NCBI GenBank assembly: GCA_964475385.1
Contig: CAYYWV010000070.1
Span: 1-13,000, forward strand
DNA from: CAYYWV01 sp964475385
GTDB taxonomy: Bacteria > Pseudomonadota > Alphaproteobacteria > JAAXGF01
Direction: 5' to 3'
DNA length: 13,000 nucleotides
The notes beneath the pieces were generated by a model. It was not told where the DNA came from. It did not search any database and saw nothing but the letters and a program-made list of their open reading frames with translations. Shown here one piece after another: positions 7,346 through 13,000 of this stretch. A program made the position numbers and the translations under genes. How positions within the stretch are numbered: position 1 is the first letter of the stretch; the number at the start of each line of letters is the position of its first letter.

Positions 7346-7429
7346 GACGTGGCCTTACGCCTCCCTGGCGGCTCTGCGGCCGCATTCCCTGGTCGCTGAA
7401 AGCCTAGCTTAGCTCTCGCGTTTTCGCAA

Positions 7430-7465
7430 CAAATGTTTCAAAACGGCACACTATTGAATCATTTG
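7430..7465. promoter_or_regulatory. Inverted repeat, candidate operator for the RpiR regulator
   Basis: CAAATGTTTCA (7430-7440) and TGAATCATTTG (7455-7465) match as an inverted repeat at 10 of 11 positions, with a 14-base spacer. The flanking bases add a little more symmetry. The arms lie 25 bases apart centre to centre, about two and a half helical turns, on AT-rich DNA that stands out in this GC-rich window. It lies 85-120 bases upstream of the regulator ATG, in the only sizeable gap before that operon. RpiR proteins act as dimers or tetramers on such palindromes. No convincing -10/-35 pair can be named; TTGCGA-17 bases-TAGGCT on the minus strand is the best but weak. Confidence 0.5.
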
Positions 7466-7479
7466 GTTTTCGCGCGATT

Positions 7480-8163
7480 CTAGCGGGTGATGCCGAAACT
7501 CGCCTTTCGGCTGCGCGATAGGAAAAATACTTTCCTCAAGGTAGATATGGCGCGCATGGCGGACGCCGCGTCGTTATCCAAGGAGAGCGGCTGGTTGGGG
7601 CGTTGGATCAGGTAAAAAATCGACGCCGGGGTCGTGTCCGTAATGATGACGTCGAAGACGGCGGTCTCGCCGGGCGCGACGGTTCCGTCCTGGAAACTGA
7701 CATAGTCCAGCGCGTCATTGATTTCCGCCGCGCGCGCGAATCGGTCGGACGCAAAGGGGCGGCCGGCTTCGGCCCCCTGGCCGAACGAGAGTCCGTCGTA
7801 GGTGTCGCTTGGGACGCCGAGCCTTTCCTGGAGCTCGAACTCGACAAAGGTCCAAACGGCGTCCGTTCGGTTGGTGACGACCTTGCGAAGCGCGAAACCG
7901 GTCTGATGCGCGGTTCCGACCCGGTTGCCGAGGGCGGCGGTCACGCCCCGGATCACAAGGACCGCCGCGCCCGGGCCGCGGACTTCTTCGACGACGACGA
8001 AAGGATCGGCGAGCCTGCCGCTTCCCGATGCGCCGGTGATCACGAAACCGCCGCGTTCGTCGCTGAAGGTCACGCCGTCGACCGTCGTCGGCTGGGCGGC
8101 GGCCGCCTCGGCGCGCAGCGCGACGGCGAGCGCAAGAGCGGACAGGCGGCGCAGCAGGGGCAT
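7480..8163 (-). CDS. Secreted protein of unknown function
   Basis: A 227-residue protein that I do not recognise as a named family. Residues 1-23 make a signal peptide (MPLLRRLSALALAVAL, then an Ala-rich stretch cut before QPTT), so it should act in the periplasm or outside. The mature part up to about residue 193 looks like a compact beta-rich fold: short alternating strands such as FVVVEEV, AAVLVIRGV, GFALRKVV and WTFVEFELQ, and a DGLSFGQG turn at 123-130. The last 25 codons form a basic, Ser/Arg-rich tail with codon use unlike the rest (ATA, TCT, AGG, GTA, CTA), so the original C-terminus may have been nearer residue 195. No ribosome site is seen before the ATG, but a promoter-like pair sits just upstream. 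It follows the desaturase gene by 91 bases. Confidence 0.75.
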   Translation of the reverse strand: MPLLRRLSALALAVALRAEAAAAQPTTVDGVTFSDERGGFVITGASGSGRLADPFVVVEEVRGPGAAVLVIRGVTAALGNRVGTAHQTGFALRKVVTNRTDAVWTFVEFELQERLGVPSDTYDGLSFGQGAEAGRPFASDRFARAAEINDALDYVSFQDGTVAPGETAVFDVIITDTTPASIFYLIQRPNQPLSLDNDAASAMRAISTLRKVFFLSRSRKASFGITR

Positions 8164-8172
8164 GGCCCGGTC

Positions 8173-8201
8173 ATGATCGCCGGGCGGCGGGCGTTGGTCA
8201 A
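8173..8201 (-). promoter_or_regulatory. Candidate promoter for the secreted protein gene
   Basis: On the minus strand TTGACC (8196-8201) and GATCAT (8173-8178) are separated by 17 bases, matching the general sigma factor consensus at 5 of 6 and 4 of 6 positions. Only 9 bases separate the -10 box from the ATG at 8163, so transcription would begin within a few bases of the start codon, giving a leaderless or nearly leaderless message. This agrees with the lack of any ribosome site there. Found by eye only. Confidence 0.35.
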
Positions 8202-8254
8202 AGGATATGGCCCGGCGCAGGCCTCAGGGCTTTTCGGTCCCGACTCCGCGACGC

Positions 8255-9187
8255 TCAGACCGCCGCCGCGGGGCCGCGCAGGAAATCGCGCAGGAGATCG
8301 CGGTGTACGGCGACATAGCCGTCGGCGACGCAATCCGAACGGCCGCCGATCTCGCGGTGCAACCTCGGCAGGGCGTGGAAGGGGACCGAAGGAAAGGCGT
8401 GGTGCTCGGCGTGATAGGGCATGTTCCAGGCGAGCCACCGCAGGGCCGGGTGGGTCCGGGTGGTGCGGCTGTTGACCAGCATGTTCGGGACATACGGCCG
8501 CCCCGTATGCTCGGCGAGCAGGAAAAGCCGGAGCGCGGGCTGCCCGAGAAGCGCCGGGCCGACCCAGAATACGAGCGGCGCCCAGGACTGGGCGAGCGCG
8601 GCGACGACCGCGACCAGCGCATAGACGGCCCAAAGCGCCCGCGCCTCGCCGACGATTCGCCTTCGCATAGCGTCGGAAAGGAAGCCGTTCGCTTCGAACC
8701 GCCCGGCGGCGTGGGCGAGCGTGGTGGCCAGACGCTCGCGCCAGTAGGGAAACCCTGAGACGACGAAAAGCCAAGCGCCAAGGCTTGCCGGCTTCGGGGT
8801 CGCGAGCTCGGGGTCGCGAACGGGATCCTGGGTCCAGCGGTGGTGCGCGAAGTGGAAAGCGCGAAAGTAGGCGGGCGGCAGCGCGAGCAGCGCGCCCGCG
8901 CCCCAGGCGACCCAACGGTTGATCCAGCGGCTCCGAAAGGCGGTGCCGTGGATGCACTCGTGGAGGGGAGCGAACAGGAACGAAAGCGCGACGCCGTGCG
9001 CGGCCATCGCGACCGCAAGCCAAGCGCTTCCTTGCGCGAGGGCGACCGCCGCCCCGGTCGCGGCGAGGAGGCCGAGATGGCCCGAAAGCCGCGCCGCGCC
9101 GCGCGCGTCCGAACGTTGATTGAGCGCGGCGAGCCGTTCGCGGGAAAGCAGCCCCTTGCGCCAGTTTCTGGGACGGGCTTCAGACAC
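8255..9187 (-). CDS. Membrane fatty acid desaturase/hydroxylase-type di-iron enzyme
   Basis: A 310-residue integral membrane protein of the fatty acid desaturase superfamily, whose members use a di-iron centre to desaturate or hydroxylate lipids, carotenoids or similar chains. All three histidine boxes are present: HECIH (76-80), HFAHH (112-116) and HAEHH (259-263), with an extra conserved His227 in AEHTGRP. Hydrophobic segments lie at about 38-72, 93-105, 136-146 and 186-223, giving the usual hairpin arrangement with the boxes on the cytoplasmic side. The start is GTG (9185-9187), which overlaps the last codons of the upstream gene by 8 bases; the protein begins (V/M)SEARPRNW. No ribosome site is obvious, so translation probably depends on the upstream gene. 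The substrate is unknown; the box spacing fits small bacterial desaturases, and a sphingolipid or carotenoid role cannot be excluded. Confidence 0.88.
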   Translation of the reverse strand: MSEARPRNWRKGLLSRERLAALNQRSDARGAARLSGHLGLLAATGAAVALAQGSAWLAVAMAAHGVALSFLFAPLHECIHGTAFRSRWINRWVAWGAGALLALPPAYFRAFHFAHHRWTQDPVRDPELATPKPASLGAWLFVVSGFPYWRERLATTLAHAAGRFEANGFLSDAMRRRIVGEARALWAVYALVAVVAALAQSWAPLVFWVGPALLGQPALRLFLLAEHTGRPYVPNMLVNSRTTRTHPALRWLAWNMPYHAEHHAFPSVPFHALPRLHREIGGRSDCVADGYVAVHRDLLRDFLRGPAAAV

Positions 9188-10238
9188 GCGACGCGCTCGC
9201 CCGCCAGACTCCCCAGATGATGAAGAGGAGAAGAAGCAGGCTCACCTTCAGCGGGCTGGTCACGAACTCGTAAAGGAAGCTCGCGATCGCCCCGATCACA
9301 TCGGAAAGCTGCGTCGGACGCCCGCGCCTTCGATTGCGCTCCGAGGAAGCGCCGGTGTCGATCACGGCCACCGCTCCTTCTCTTCGAACGGCGAGGGGCC
9401 TCGGTCCGATCGATACGGTGAGAACCTTTCCCGAATCGAGATCCATCACGCCGATGCGGCGGCCTTCTTCGTTGGCGACGATCGCGAAGTTGCCGAACCC
9501 TGCGATCGAGAAACTGACCAGCCCCTCGACCGCCACGGTGGGCTGGAAGATGTGGCTGAGCCAATCGCCGACCACCTCGCTTACCTTCTCGGCGATTGGG
9601 TCGCCCGTCGCAGCGTCGGAAGGCGTTCCGGGCGGGGGCGCGCCGTCATCGGGTCTGCGATTCGAAGATGCGCTCTCATCGGGGGCGCGGCCGCGACCGG
9701 GAAGGATGTTGACGTACTGCGCGAGAAGCGCGCGCAGGCCGGGGCGCGCCGCATACGCGATTCCGGGGCGGCGAACACCGCTCGCCGAGCCCTCGGGGAC
9801 CAGCCCCGACGCAAGACGCAAGCCCGAGGCGTTGATGATCGGAACGACGAAGACCGACCCGCTTTCGGGGGCGGTCGCGAAAGGATCGATGGCTTGCGGG
9901 CGTAGGGAATCAAAGCCGATTCCGTCGAGAAAGGCGTCGGTCGCATCGGCGAGCTTCGCCTCGGCCGGAAGCGCGAGCCCAGCGGCGTCGGGAAGGGTCG
10001 AGGCCGCGCGATCGGATGCGGCCCCGGGCGTCATCACGATGGTCGCCGAACCCGAGAGAGGGCTGCGCAACGCCTTGGGGACGAGCACATTCGCTTGCGC
10101 GTCGAGGTGCGGGGAGCTCGCCGCGAGCGCAGCGGCGAGCCCGAGCGAGCGCCATATCGAGGACGGCGTCCTCGGCGTCTCGACGACGTGGTTGTTGCTC
10201 CAGATACGCAACCGCTTCTTCCGTCCGCGCCGTTTCAT
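9180..10238 (-). CDS. Exported or membrane-anchored protein of unknown function with C-terminal membrane helix
   Basis: A 352-residue protein with no family I can name. It begins with a very basic stretch (MKRRGRKKRLR), followed by a weak signal-like segment (30-48, RSLGLAAALAAS up to AQA) that could be a long signal peptide. The middle is Ala/Pro/Gly-rich, with a disordered linker at about 180-215. Residues 245-295 read like a single YVTN-type beta-propeller blade (NFAIVANEEGRRIGVMDLDSG, then VLTVSIGPRPLAV). An Arg-rich loop (301-307) precedes an amphipathic region and a membrane helix at 331-346 (KVSLLLLLFIIWGVW). The ATG is preceded by GAGGAA at about 8 bases. It is the first gene of a likely operon and its stop overlaps the desaturase GTG, suggesting a linked role at the membrane. 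Confidence 0.75.
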   Translation of the reverse strand: MKRRGRKKRLRIWSNNHVVETPRTPSSIWRSLGLAAALAASSPHLDAQANVLVPKALRSPLSGSATIVMTPGAASDRAASTLPDAAGLALPAEAKLADATDAFLDGIGFDSLRPQAIDPFATAPESGSVFVVPIINASGLRLASGLVPEGSASGVRRPGIAYAARPGLRALLAQYVNILPGRGRAPDESASSNRRPDDGAPPPGTPSDAATGDPIAEKVSEVVGDWLSHIFQPTVAVEGLVSFSIAGFGNFAIVANEEGRRIGVMDLDSGKVLTVSIGPRPLAVRREGAVAVIDTGASSERNRRRGRPTQLSDVIGAIASFLYEFVTSPLKVSLLLLLFIIWGVWRASASRV

Positions 10239-10303
10239 TCTCGATTCCTCGCCCGGCGTGGCCTCGGCACTTTCGTGTCGAGCGTTGCGTAACTCGACCG
10301 AAC

Positions 10304-10332
10304 AGTATCACGCATCCGACTCGGCCCGGCAA
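10304..10332 (-). promoter_or_regulatory. Candidate promoter for the 352-residue protein and desaturase genes
   Basis: On the minus strand TTGCCG (10327-10332) and GATACT (10304-10309) are 17 bases apart, each matching the consensus at 4 of 6. Transcription would start near 10297, about 59 bases before the ATG at 10238. An AT-rich patch (10344-10355) just upstream could act as an UP-type element. The same GATAC core occurs in the candidate promoter at 12058-12085. Found by eye only. Confidence 0.35.
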
Positions 10333-10380
10333 TGCCCGGTTTTCATATAATTATTCCCCGCTTTTCATCCCGGCAGCGAA

Positions 10381-10409
10381 GCGCCCGAAAAAATGGGCGC
10401 CCCAGGCCC
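10381..10409 (-). terminator. Possible terminator after the decarboxylase gene
   Basis: Just past the decarboxylase stop (10412), the leftward transcript can form a 4-bp GGGC/GCCC stem (10406-10409 with 10395-10398) followed almost at once by six U. A competing 6-bp hairpin, GCGCCC/GGGCGC (10381-10386 with 10395-10400), would put the U run in its loop. The first stem is short, so this is a weak terminator at best, but it is the only U run in the gap before the next operon. Confidence 0.35.
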
Positions 10410-10411
10410 GG

Positions 10412-12007
10412 TCAAGGCAGGAAGGGCGCGTCCTCGCGGACCTCGATCAGGGTCGGGCCGTCGGCGGCGAGCGCCTCTGCGATGGCCCGCTCGACGCCGG
10501 CGAGGCTGTCGGGCCGGGTCGCGCGGGCGCCGAAAGCGCGGGCGAGCGCGAGGTAATCGGGGTTTCTGGGATTGACCCCGATCTCGGGAATGCCCTTGGC
10601 GATCATGTCGTCGCGGATCTGACCGAGGCCGTCGTTGTTCCACAAGAGGATCGGGATCGCGAGGCCGAGCTCGACCGCGACCGCGATCTCCTCGACCGTG
10701 AACAGGAAGCCGCCATCGCCGGCGATGCAGACCACCGCGCGCTCGGGCGCGCCGAGCTTGGCCCCGATCGCCGCCGGAAGGGCGTAGCCGAGAGTGCCGA
10801 ACCCGTTGGGGTGGAACCAGCTTCGCGGCCGCGAGCACGGGAAGTAGGCGTTGCCCGTATAAGCGATCTGGGTCATGTCGGCGGCCACGATCCCGTCCTC
10901 GGGAAGCGCCGCCCGCAGAGCGTCCAGCACGGCGATATGCTTGCGCTTCAAAGGCGTGAGTTCGGCGCTTGCGGCGTTGCGCGCCGCAGCGATGGCCTGG
11001 GCGTCGGGATCGCGCGCCCGCCCGTCGAGCCTTTGCGCAAGCGCGGCGAGCGCCTGGCCCGCATCGCTCAAGATCGCGACCTCGGCCGCGTAATCGCGCT
11101 GAAGCGCGGCCGGGTCGATGTCGATCCGAATCAGCGCGCCTTCGATCGGCAGCCGCGGAACCCAGGAGTCGGTTTCCGAAAGCTCGGTTCCGACCGCGAC
11201 CACCACGTCGGCCGCCGCGACCAGCGCCTGGCCCCGTTCGCAGCTCAGCGCGCTTCCGGCCGACAGCGTATGATCGTGGGGCAGCACGCCCTTGGCTGCG
11301 GTGGTCATGAGCACGGGCGCGCCGAGCGCCTCGGCGAAAGCGGCGAGCGCCGGAGCGCAATCGACCGTCCCGCCGCCGGCGATGATCACCGGACGCTTGG
11401 CCTCGGCGAGCCGCGCGGCGGCGGCGGCGAGCGCATCCGCGTCCGCGCGCGCCGGCGCGGCGGGCGGGGCCGCGCGGATCGCGAAGGTCGCCGGCATTTT
11501 CATCACGTCGAGCGGAAGCGAGATATGGACGGGGCGGGGCCGCGCGACGCGGAAGGCGGTGAAGGCGCGGGCGATCAGGCCGGGAACCTCGTCGACGCCG
11601 AGCGCGGTCGCGCTGAACGCGGTGAGCGGACGGGTCACCGCCTCCTGCGAGGCGATCTCGTGCAGCCGCCCCCGCCCCATGCCGAGATCGGCGCGGGCGT
11701 TCACGCTCGAGAGTACGAGGACCGGGACCGAATCCGAGTACGCCTGGCCGATCGCGGTCGCGGCGTTGGTCACGCCGGGGCCGGTGATCAGCACGCACAC
11801 CCCGGGTCGGCCCGAAGCGCGGGCGTAGCCGTCGGCCATGAAGCCCGCGCCTTGCTCGTGACGCGCGAGCACATGGCGCAGCCCGGTCGCGGCGATCCCC
11901 TTGTAGAGCTCGAGCGTATGCACGCCTGGGATGCCGAACACCGTATCGACGCCGTAGGCCTCGATCAGCGCGGCGACCGCTTCGCCGCAGGTTCTCTCGG
12001 TTGTCAT
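10412..12007 (-). CDS. ThDP-dependent decarboxylase, AruI-like (5-guanidino-2-oxopentanoate decarboxylase)
   Basis: A 531-residue thiamine diphosphate enzyme of the acetolactate synthase superfamily. The N-terminal PYR domain has FGIPGVHTLELY (24-35) and the catalytic Glu51 in RHEQGAGFMADGYA; the central domain starts near 190; the C-terminal PP domain has the ThDP/Mg motif GDGGFLFT (430-437) ending at Asn457-Asn458. The length, the SSVNARADLGMGRGRLHE segment (100-117) and the GFGTLGYALPAAIGAK block (402-417) fit AruI, which decarboxylates 2-ketoarginine to 4-guanidinobutyraldehyde in the arginine transaminase pathway of Pseudomonas, better than the biosynthetic IlvB. No IlvN-like small subunit gene is nearby. 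The ATG at 12007 has GGGGAGAG just upstream; a longer reading from 12184 would overlap the divergent gene. The divergent guanidine-hydrolase neighbour supports a guanidino substrate. Other 2-oxo acid decarboxylase activity remains possible. Confidence 0.85.
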   Translation of the reverse strand: MTTERTCGEAVAALIEAYGVDTVFGIPGVHTLELYKGIAATGLRHVLARHEQGAGFMADGYARASGRPGVCVLITGPGVTNAATAIGQAYSDSVPVLVLSSVNARADLGMGRGRLHEIASQEAVTRPLTAFSATALGVDEVPGLIARAFTAFRVARPRPVHISLPLDVMKMPATFAIRAAPPAAPARADADALAAAAARLAEAKRPVIIAGGGTVDCAPALAAFAEALGAPVLMTTAAKGVLPHDHTLSAGSALSCERGQALVAAADVVVAVGTELSETDSWVPRLPIEGALIRIDIDPAALQRDYAAEVAILSDAGQALAALAQRLDGRARDPDAQAIAAARNAASAELTPLKRKHIAVLDALRAALPEDGIVAADMTQIAYTGNAYFPCSRPRSWFHPNGFGTLGYALPAAIGAKLGAPERAVVCIAGDGGFLFTVEEIAVAVELGLAIPILLWNNDGLGQIRDDMIAKGIPEIGVNPRNPDYLALARAFGARATRPDSLAGVERAIAEALAADGPTLIEVREDAPFLP

Positions 12008-12022
12008 GGACTCTCCCCGATT

Positions 12023-12038
12023 CGACTGTCGTTTCGAC
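12023..12038. promoter_or_regulatory. Nested inverted repeats in the divergent promoter region
   Basis: CGAC-T-GTCG (12023-12031) is followed by TTT-CGAC, so GTCG can pair with CGAC on either side. It lies 16-31 bases upstream of the decarboxylase ATG, between the two divergent starts. It could be an operator or part of the decarboxylase leader. The repeats are short and in GC-rich DNA, so chance is a real possibility. Confidence 0.25.
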
Positions 12039-12057
12039 GGCGCGTCCCACGCAGCTC

Positions 12058-12085
12058 TTGGCGGGCGCGGACGCGCGATGATACC
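12058..12085 (+). promoter_or_regulatory. Candidate promoter for the guanidine-hydrolase gene
   Basis: TTGGCG (12058-12063) and GATACC (12080-12085) lie 16 bases apart in the 124-base divergent region, about 46 bases upstream of the ATG at 12132. Both boxes are only partial matches to the consensus. Found by eye only. Confidence 0.3.
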
Positions 12086-12131
12086 GTGGCCCGCAACGGT
12101 TGCCATCAATCTTGGGCTTGGGGAGGAAGAC

Positions 12132-13000
12132 ATGGGCGAAACGAGTGCGACCGCCGCCTGGGGGGTGAACTCGGAGTACGGCACGCTCCGCGATGTGCTT
12201 TTATGCAGGCCCGATTACTTCCGCTGGCTGCCGACGAGCTCGATCTCGAAGGCGACGCTGCGCTCGGGCGCGGCCTTCGACCGGCAGCGCGCGATGGCCC
12301 AGCACCGCGAGATGGTCCAGGCCTATGAGGACGCGGGCGTCACCTGCCATTTCCTCGAGCCCGACGAGGCGCTGCCCTATCAGGTCTACGCCCGCGATTC
12401 GAGCTTCATGACCCCTTACGGCGCGGTCATCGCCCAGATGCACCAATGGTGGCGGCGCGGCGAGTACGCGCCCGTGATCCGTTTCTACCAGAAGGCGGGG
12501 ATCCCGATCTTCAACATGGTCACGGCGGCCGCGTTCGAAGGCGGCGACTTCGACGTGATCGAGCCCGGCTGCGTGCTCATCGGGTATTGCGGCGAACGCA
12601 CCCAAGAGCCTGCGGCGCGCCAGGTCGCGGGCTGGATGGAGGCCGAGGGCTGGGAGGTTCGGCTCGCCCCGATCGCCGAGCACTACGTCCACATCGACCT
12701 CATGGTCTGCATGCTCGCGCCCAAGCTCGCCGCGGTCTGCCTGGACACCACCGACGACGCCATCGTCGCCTGGCTCAAGAGCAAGAAGATCGAGATCGTG
12801 CCGGTAAGCTACCGCGACACCATGGCGCTCGGCTGCAACGTGGTCGCGCTCGGCGACGACCGGGTGCTCTCGAGCGCGGCCTCGACCGATCTGAATGCGC
12901 GGTTGCGCGCGCTCGGCTTCGAGGTCTACGACCCCGACGTCTCGATGTTCACGCTCGGCGGCGGGGGGGTGCACTGCTTGTGCCAGCCGCTGCGCCGCGA
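12132..13000 (+). CDS. Guanidine-modifying hydrolase, arginine deiminase/DDAH fold (3' end missing)
   Basis: The frame is open from ATG (after GGGGAGGA, 4 bases before the start) to the window edge, giving 289 residues. The enzyme family has a five-bladed alpha/beta propeller and acts on substituted guanidines through a thio-ester-like intermediate on cysteine. The full catalytic set is visible: Arg88-Asp89 (ARDSSF), Glu136 and Asp139 (FEGGDF), His187 (YVHIDL) and nucleophile Cys282 in GGGGVHCLCQPL. The family normally ends soon after this cysteine, so only a few residues are missing. Size and motifs fit the DDAH/amidinotransferase-like branch, not the 400-residue arginine deiminases. It is divergent from an AruI-like decarboxylase, which suggests a substrate such as arginine or 4-guanidinobutyrate. 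Whether it acts as hydrolase, dihydrolase or amidinotransferase cannot be told, though hydrolase is most likely. Confidence 0.88.
   Translation, partial: MGETSATAAWGVNSEYGTLRDVLLCRPDYFRWLPTSSISKATLRSGAAFDRQRAMAQHREMVQAYEDAGVTCHFLEPDEALPYQVYARDSSFMTPYGAVIAQMHQWWRRGEYAPVIRFYQKAGIPIFNMVTAAAFEGGDFDVIEPGCVLIGYCGERTQEPAARQVAGWMEAEGWEVRLAPIAEHYVHIDLMVCMLAPKLAAVCLDTTDDAIVAWLKSKKIEIVPVSYRDTMALGCNVVALGDDRVLSSAASTDLNARLRALGFEVYDPDVSMFTLGGGGVHCLCQPLRR

Noticed and set aside
5121..7385. Reading the aminotransferase from 7385 as a 754-residue fusion, and BKACE from 5727 as 477 residues
   Set aside because: The added N-termini are out-of-frame readings of the upstream genes. The ATGA overlaps at 6452-6455 and 5121-5124 give normal-length proteins.
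10324..10340. GCCCGG repeat around 10324-10340 followed by TTTT, as a plus-strand terminator
   Set aside because: The stem is only 4 bp, no plus-strand gene ends here, and the stretch overlaps a promoter candidate for the minus strand.
10412..12184. Longer start for the decarboxylase at 12184
   Set aside because: It would add 59 low-complexity residues, cover the shared promoter region and overlap the divergent gene; the ATG at 12007 has a ribosome site and matches the family's N-terminus.
10016..12328. 770-codon plus-strand open frame across the decarboxylase
   Set aside because: Low-complexity Arg/Gly/Asp-rich translation opposite a convincing ThDP enzyme; typical of antisense frames in GC-rich DNA.
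12201..12974. 257-codon minus-strand frame opposite the guanidine hydrolase
   Set aside because: The plus strand has a start, a strong ribosome site and all catalytic residues; the antisense peptide has no recognisable feature.
1..13000. Search for tRNA/rRNA genes, CRISPR arrays, insertion sequences and defence genes
   Set aside because: No regularly spaced repeats, transposase motifs, terminal inverted repeats or cloverleaf-like sequences were seen, and the gaps are too short and too well explained by promoters and hairpins.

Overview
The window is GC-rich, densely coding DNA from a free-living bacterium, most likely an alphaproteobacterium (Rhodospirillales or Hyphomicrobiales type). The evidence is strong G/C bias at third codon positions, genes joined by ATGA overlaps, a TAXI-type TRAP transporter with a trailing Usp gene, an AruI-like decarboxylase and an arginine-deiminase-fold hydrolase. 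That placement is inferred from gene content, not from a marker gene. I see no rRNA, tRNA, CRISPR array, insertion sequence, phage gene or attachment site, and no gene-free stretch longer than about 185 bases.

Left end (1-147): the last 17 codons of a rightward gene that looks like a class I cytochrome c, then a strong 13-bp hairpin that can end transcription from both sides.

Block 1 (148-7345, all minus strand, so read right to left): RpiR/SIS regulator, class III aminotransferase, BKACE (DUF849) beta-keto acid cleavage enzyme, a doubtful 59-codon ORF, TAXI periplasmic binding protein, fused 4TM/12TM TRAP permease with a C-terminal DUF3394 domain, and a UspF-like stress protein. The first three are joined by ATGA overlaps. 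The likely logic is uptake of a small organic acid or amino acid, removal of its amino group to give a beta-keto acid, then acetyl-CoA-dependent cleavage, under control of the RpiR protein. A 25-bp-centred inverted repeat upstream of the regulator is a good operator candidate. The actual substrate cannot be read from the sequence.

Block 2 (7480-10238, minus strand): a 352-residue exported or anchored protein of unknown function, overlapping by 8 bases a GTG-started three-histidine-box membrane desaturase/hydroxylase, then a 227-residue secreted protein of unknown function whose last 25 codons look unlike the rest.

Block 3 (10412-13000): two divergent genes sharing a 124-bp promoter region. 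Leftward is a ThDP-dependent decarboxylase resembling AruI (2-ketoarginine decarboxylase). Rightward is a guanidine-modifying hydrolase (arginine deiminase/DDAH fold) with its full catalytic set, cut by the window edge near its C-terminus. Together they suggest catabolism of arginine or another guanidino compound.
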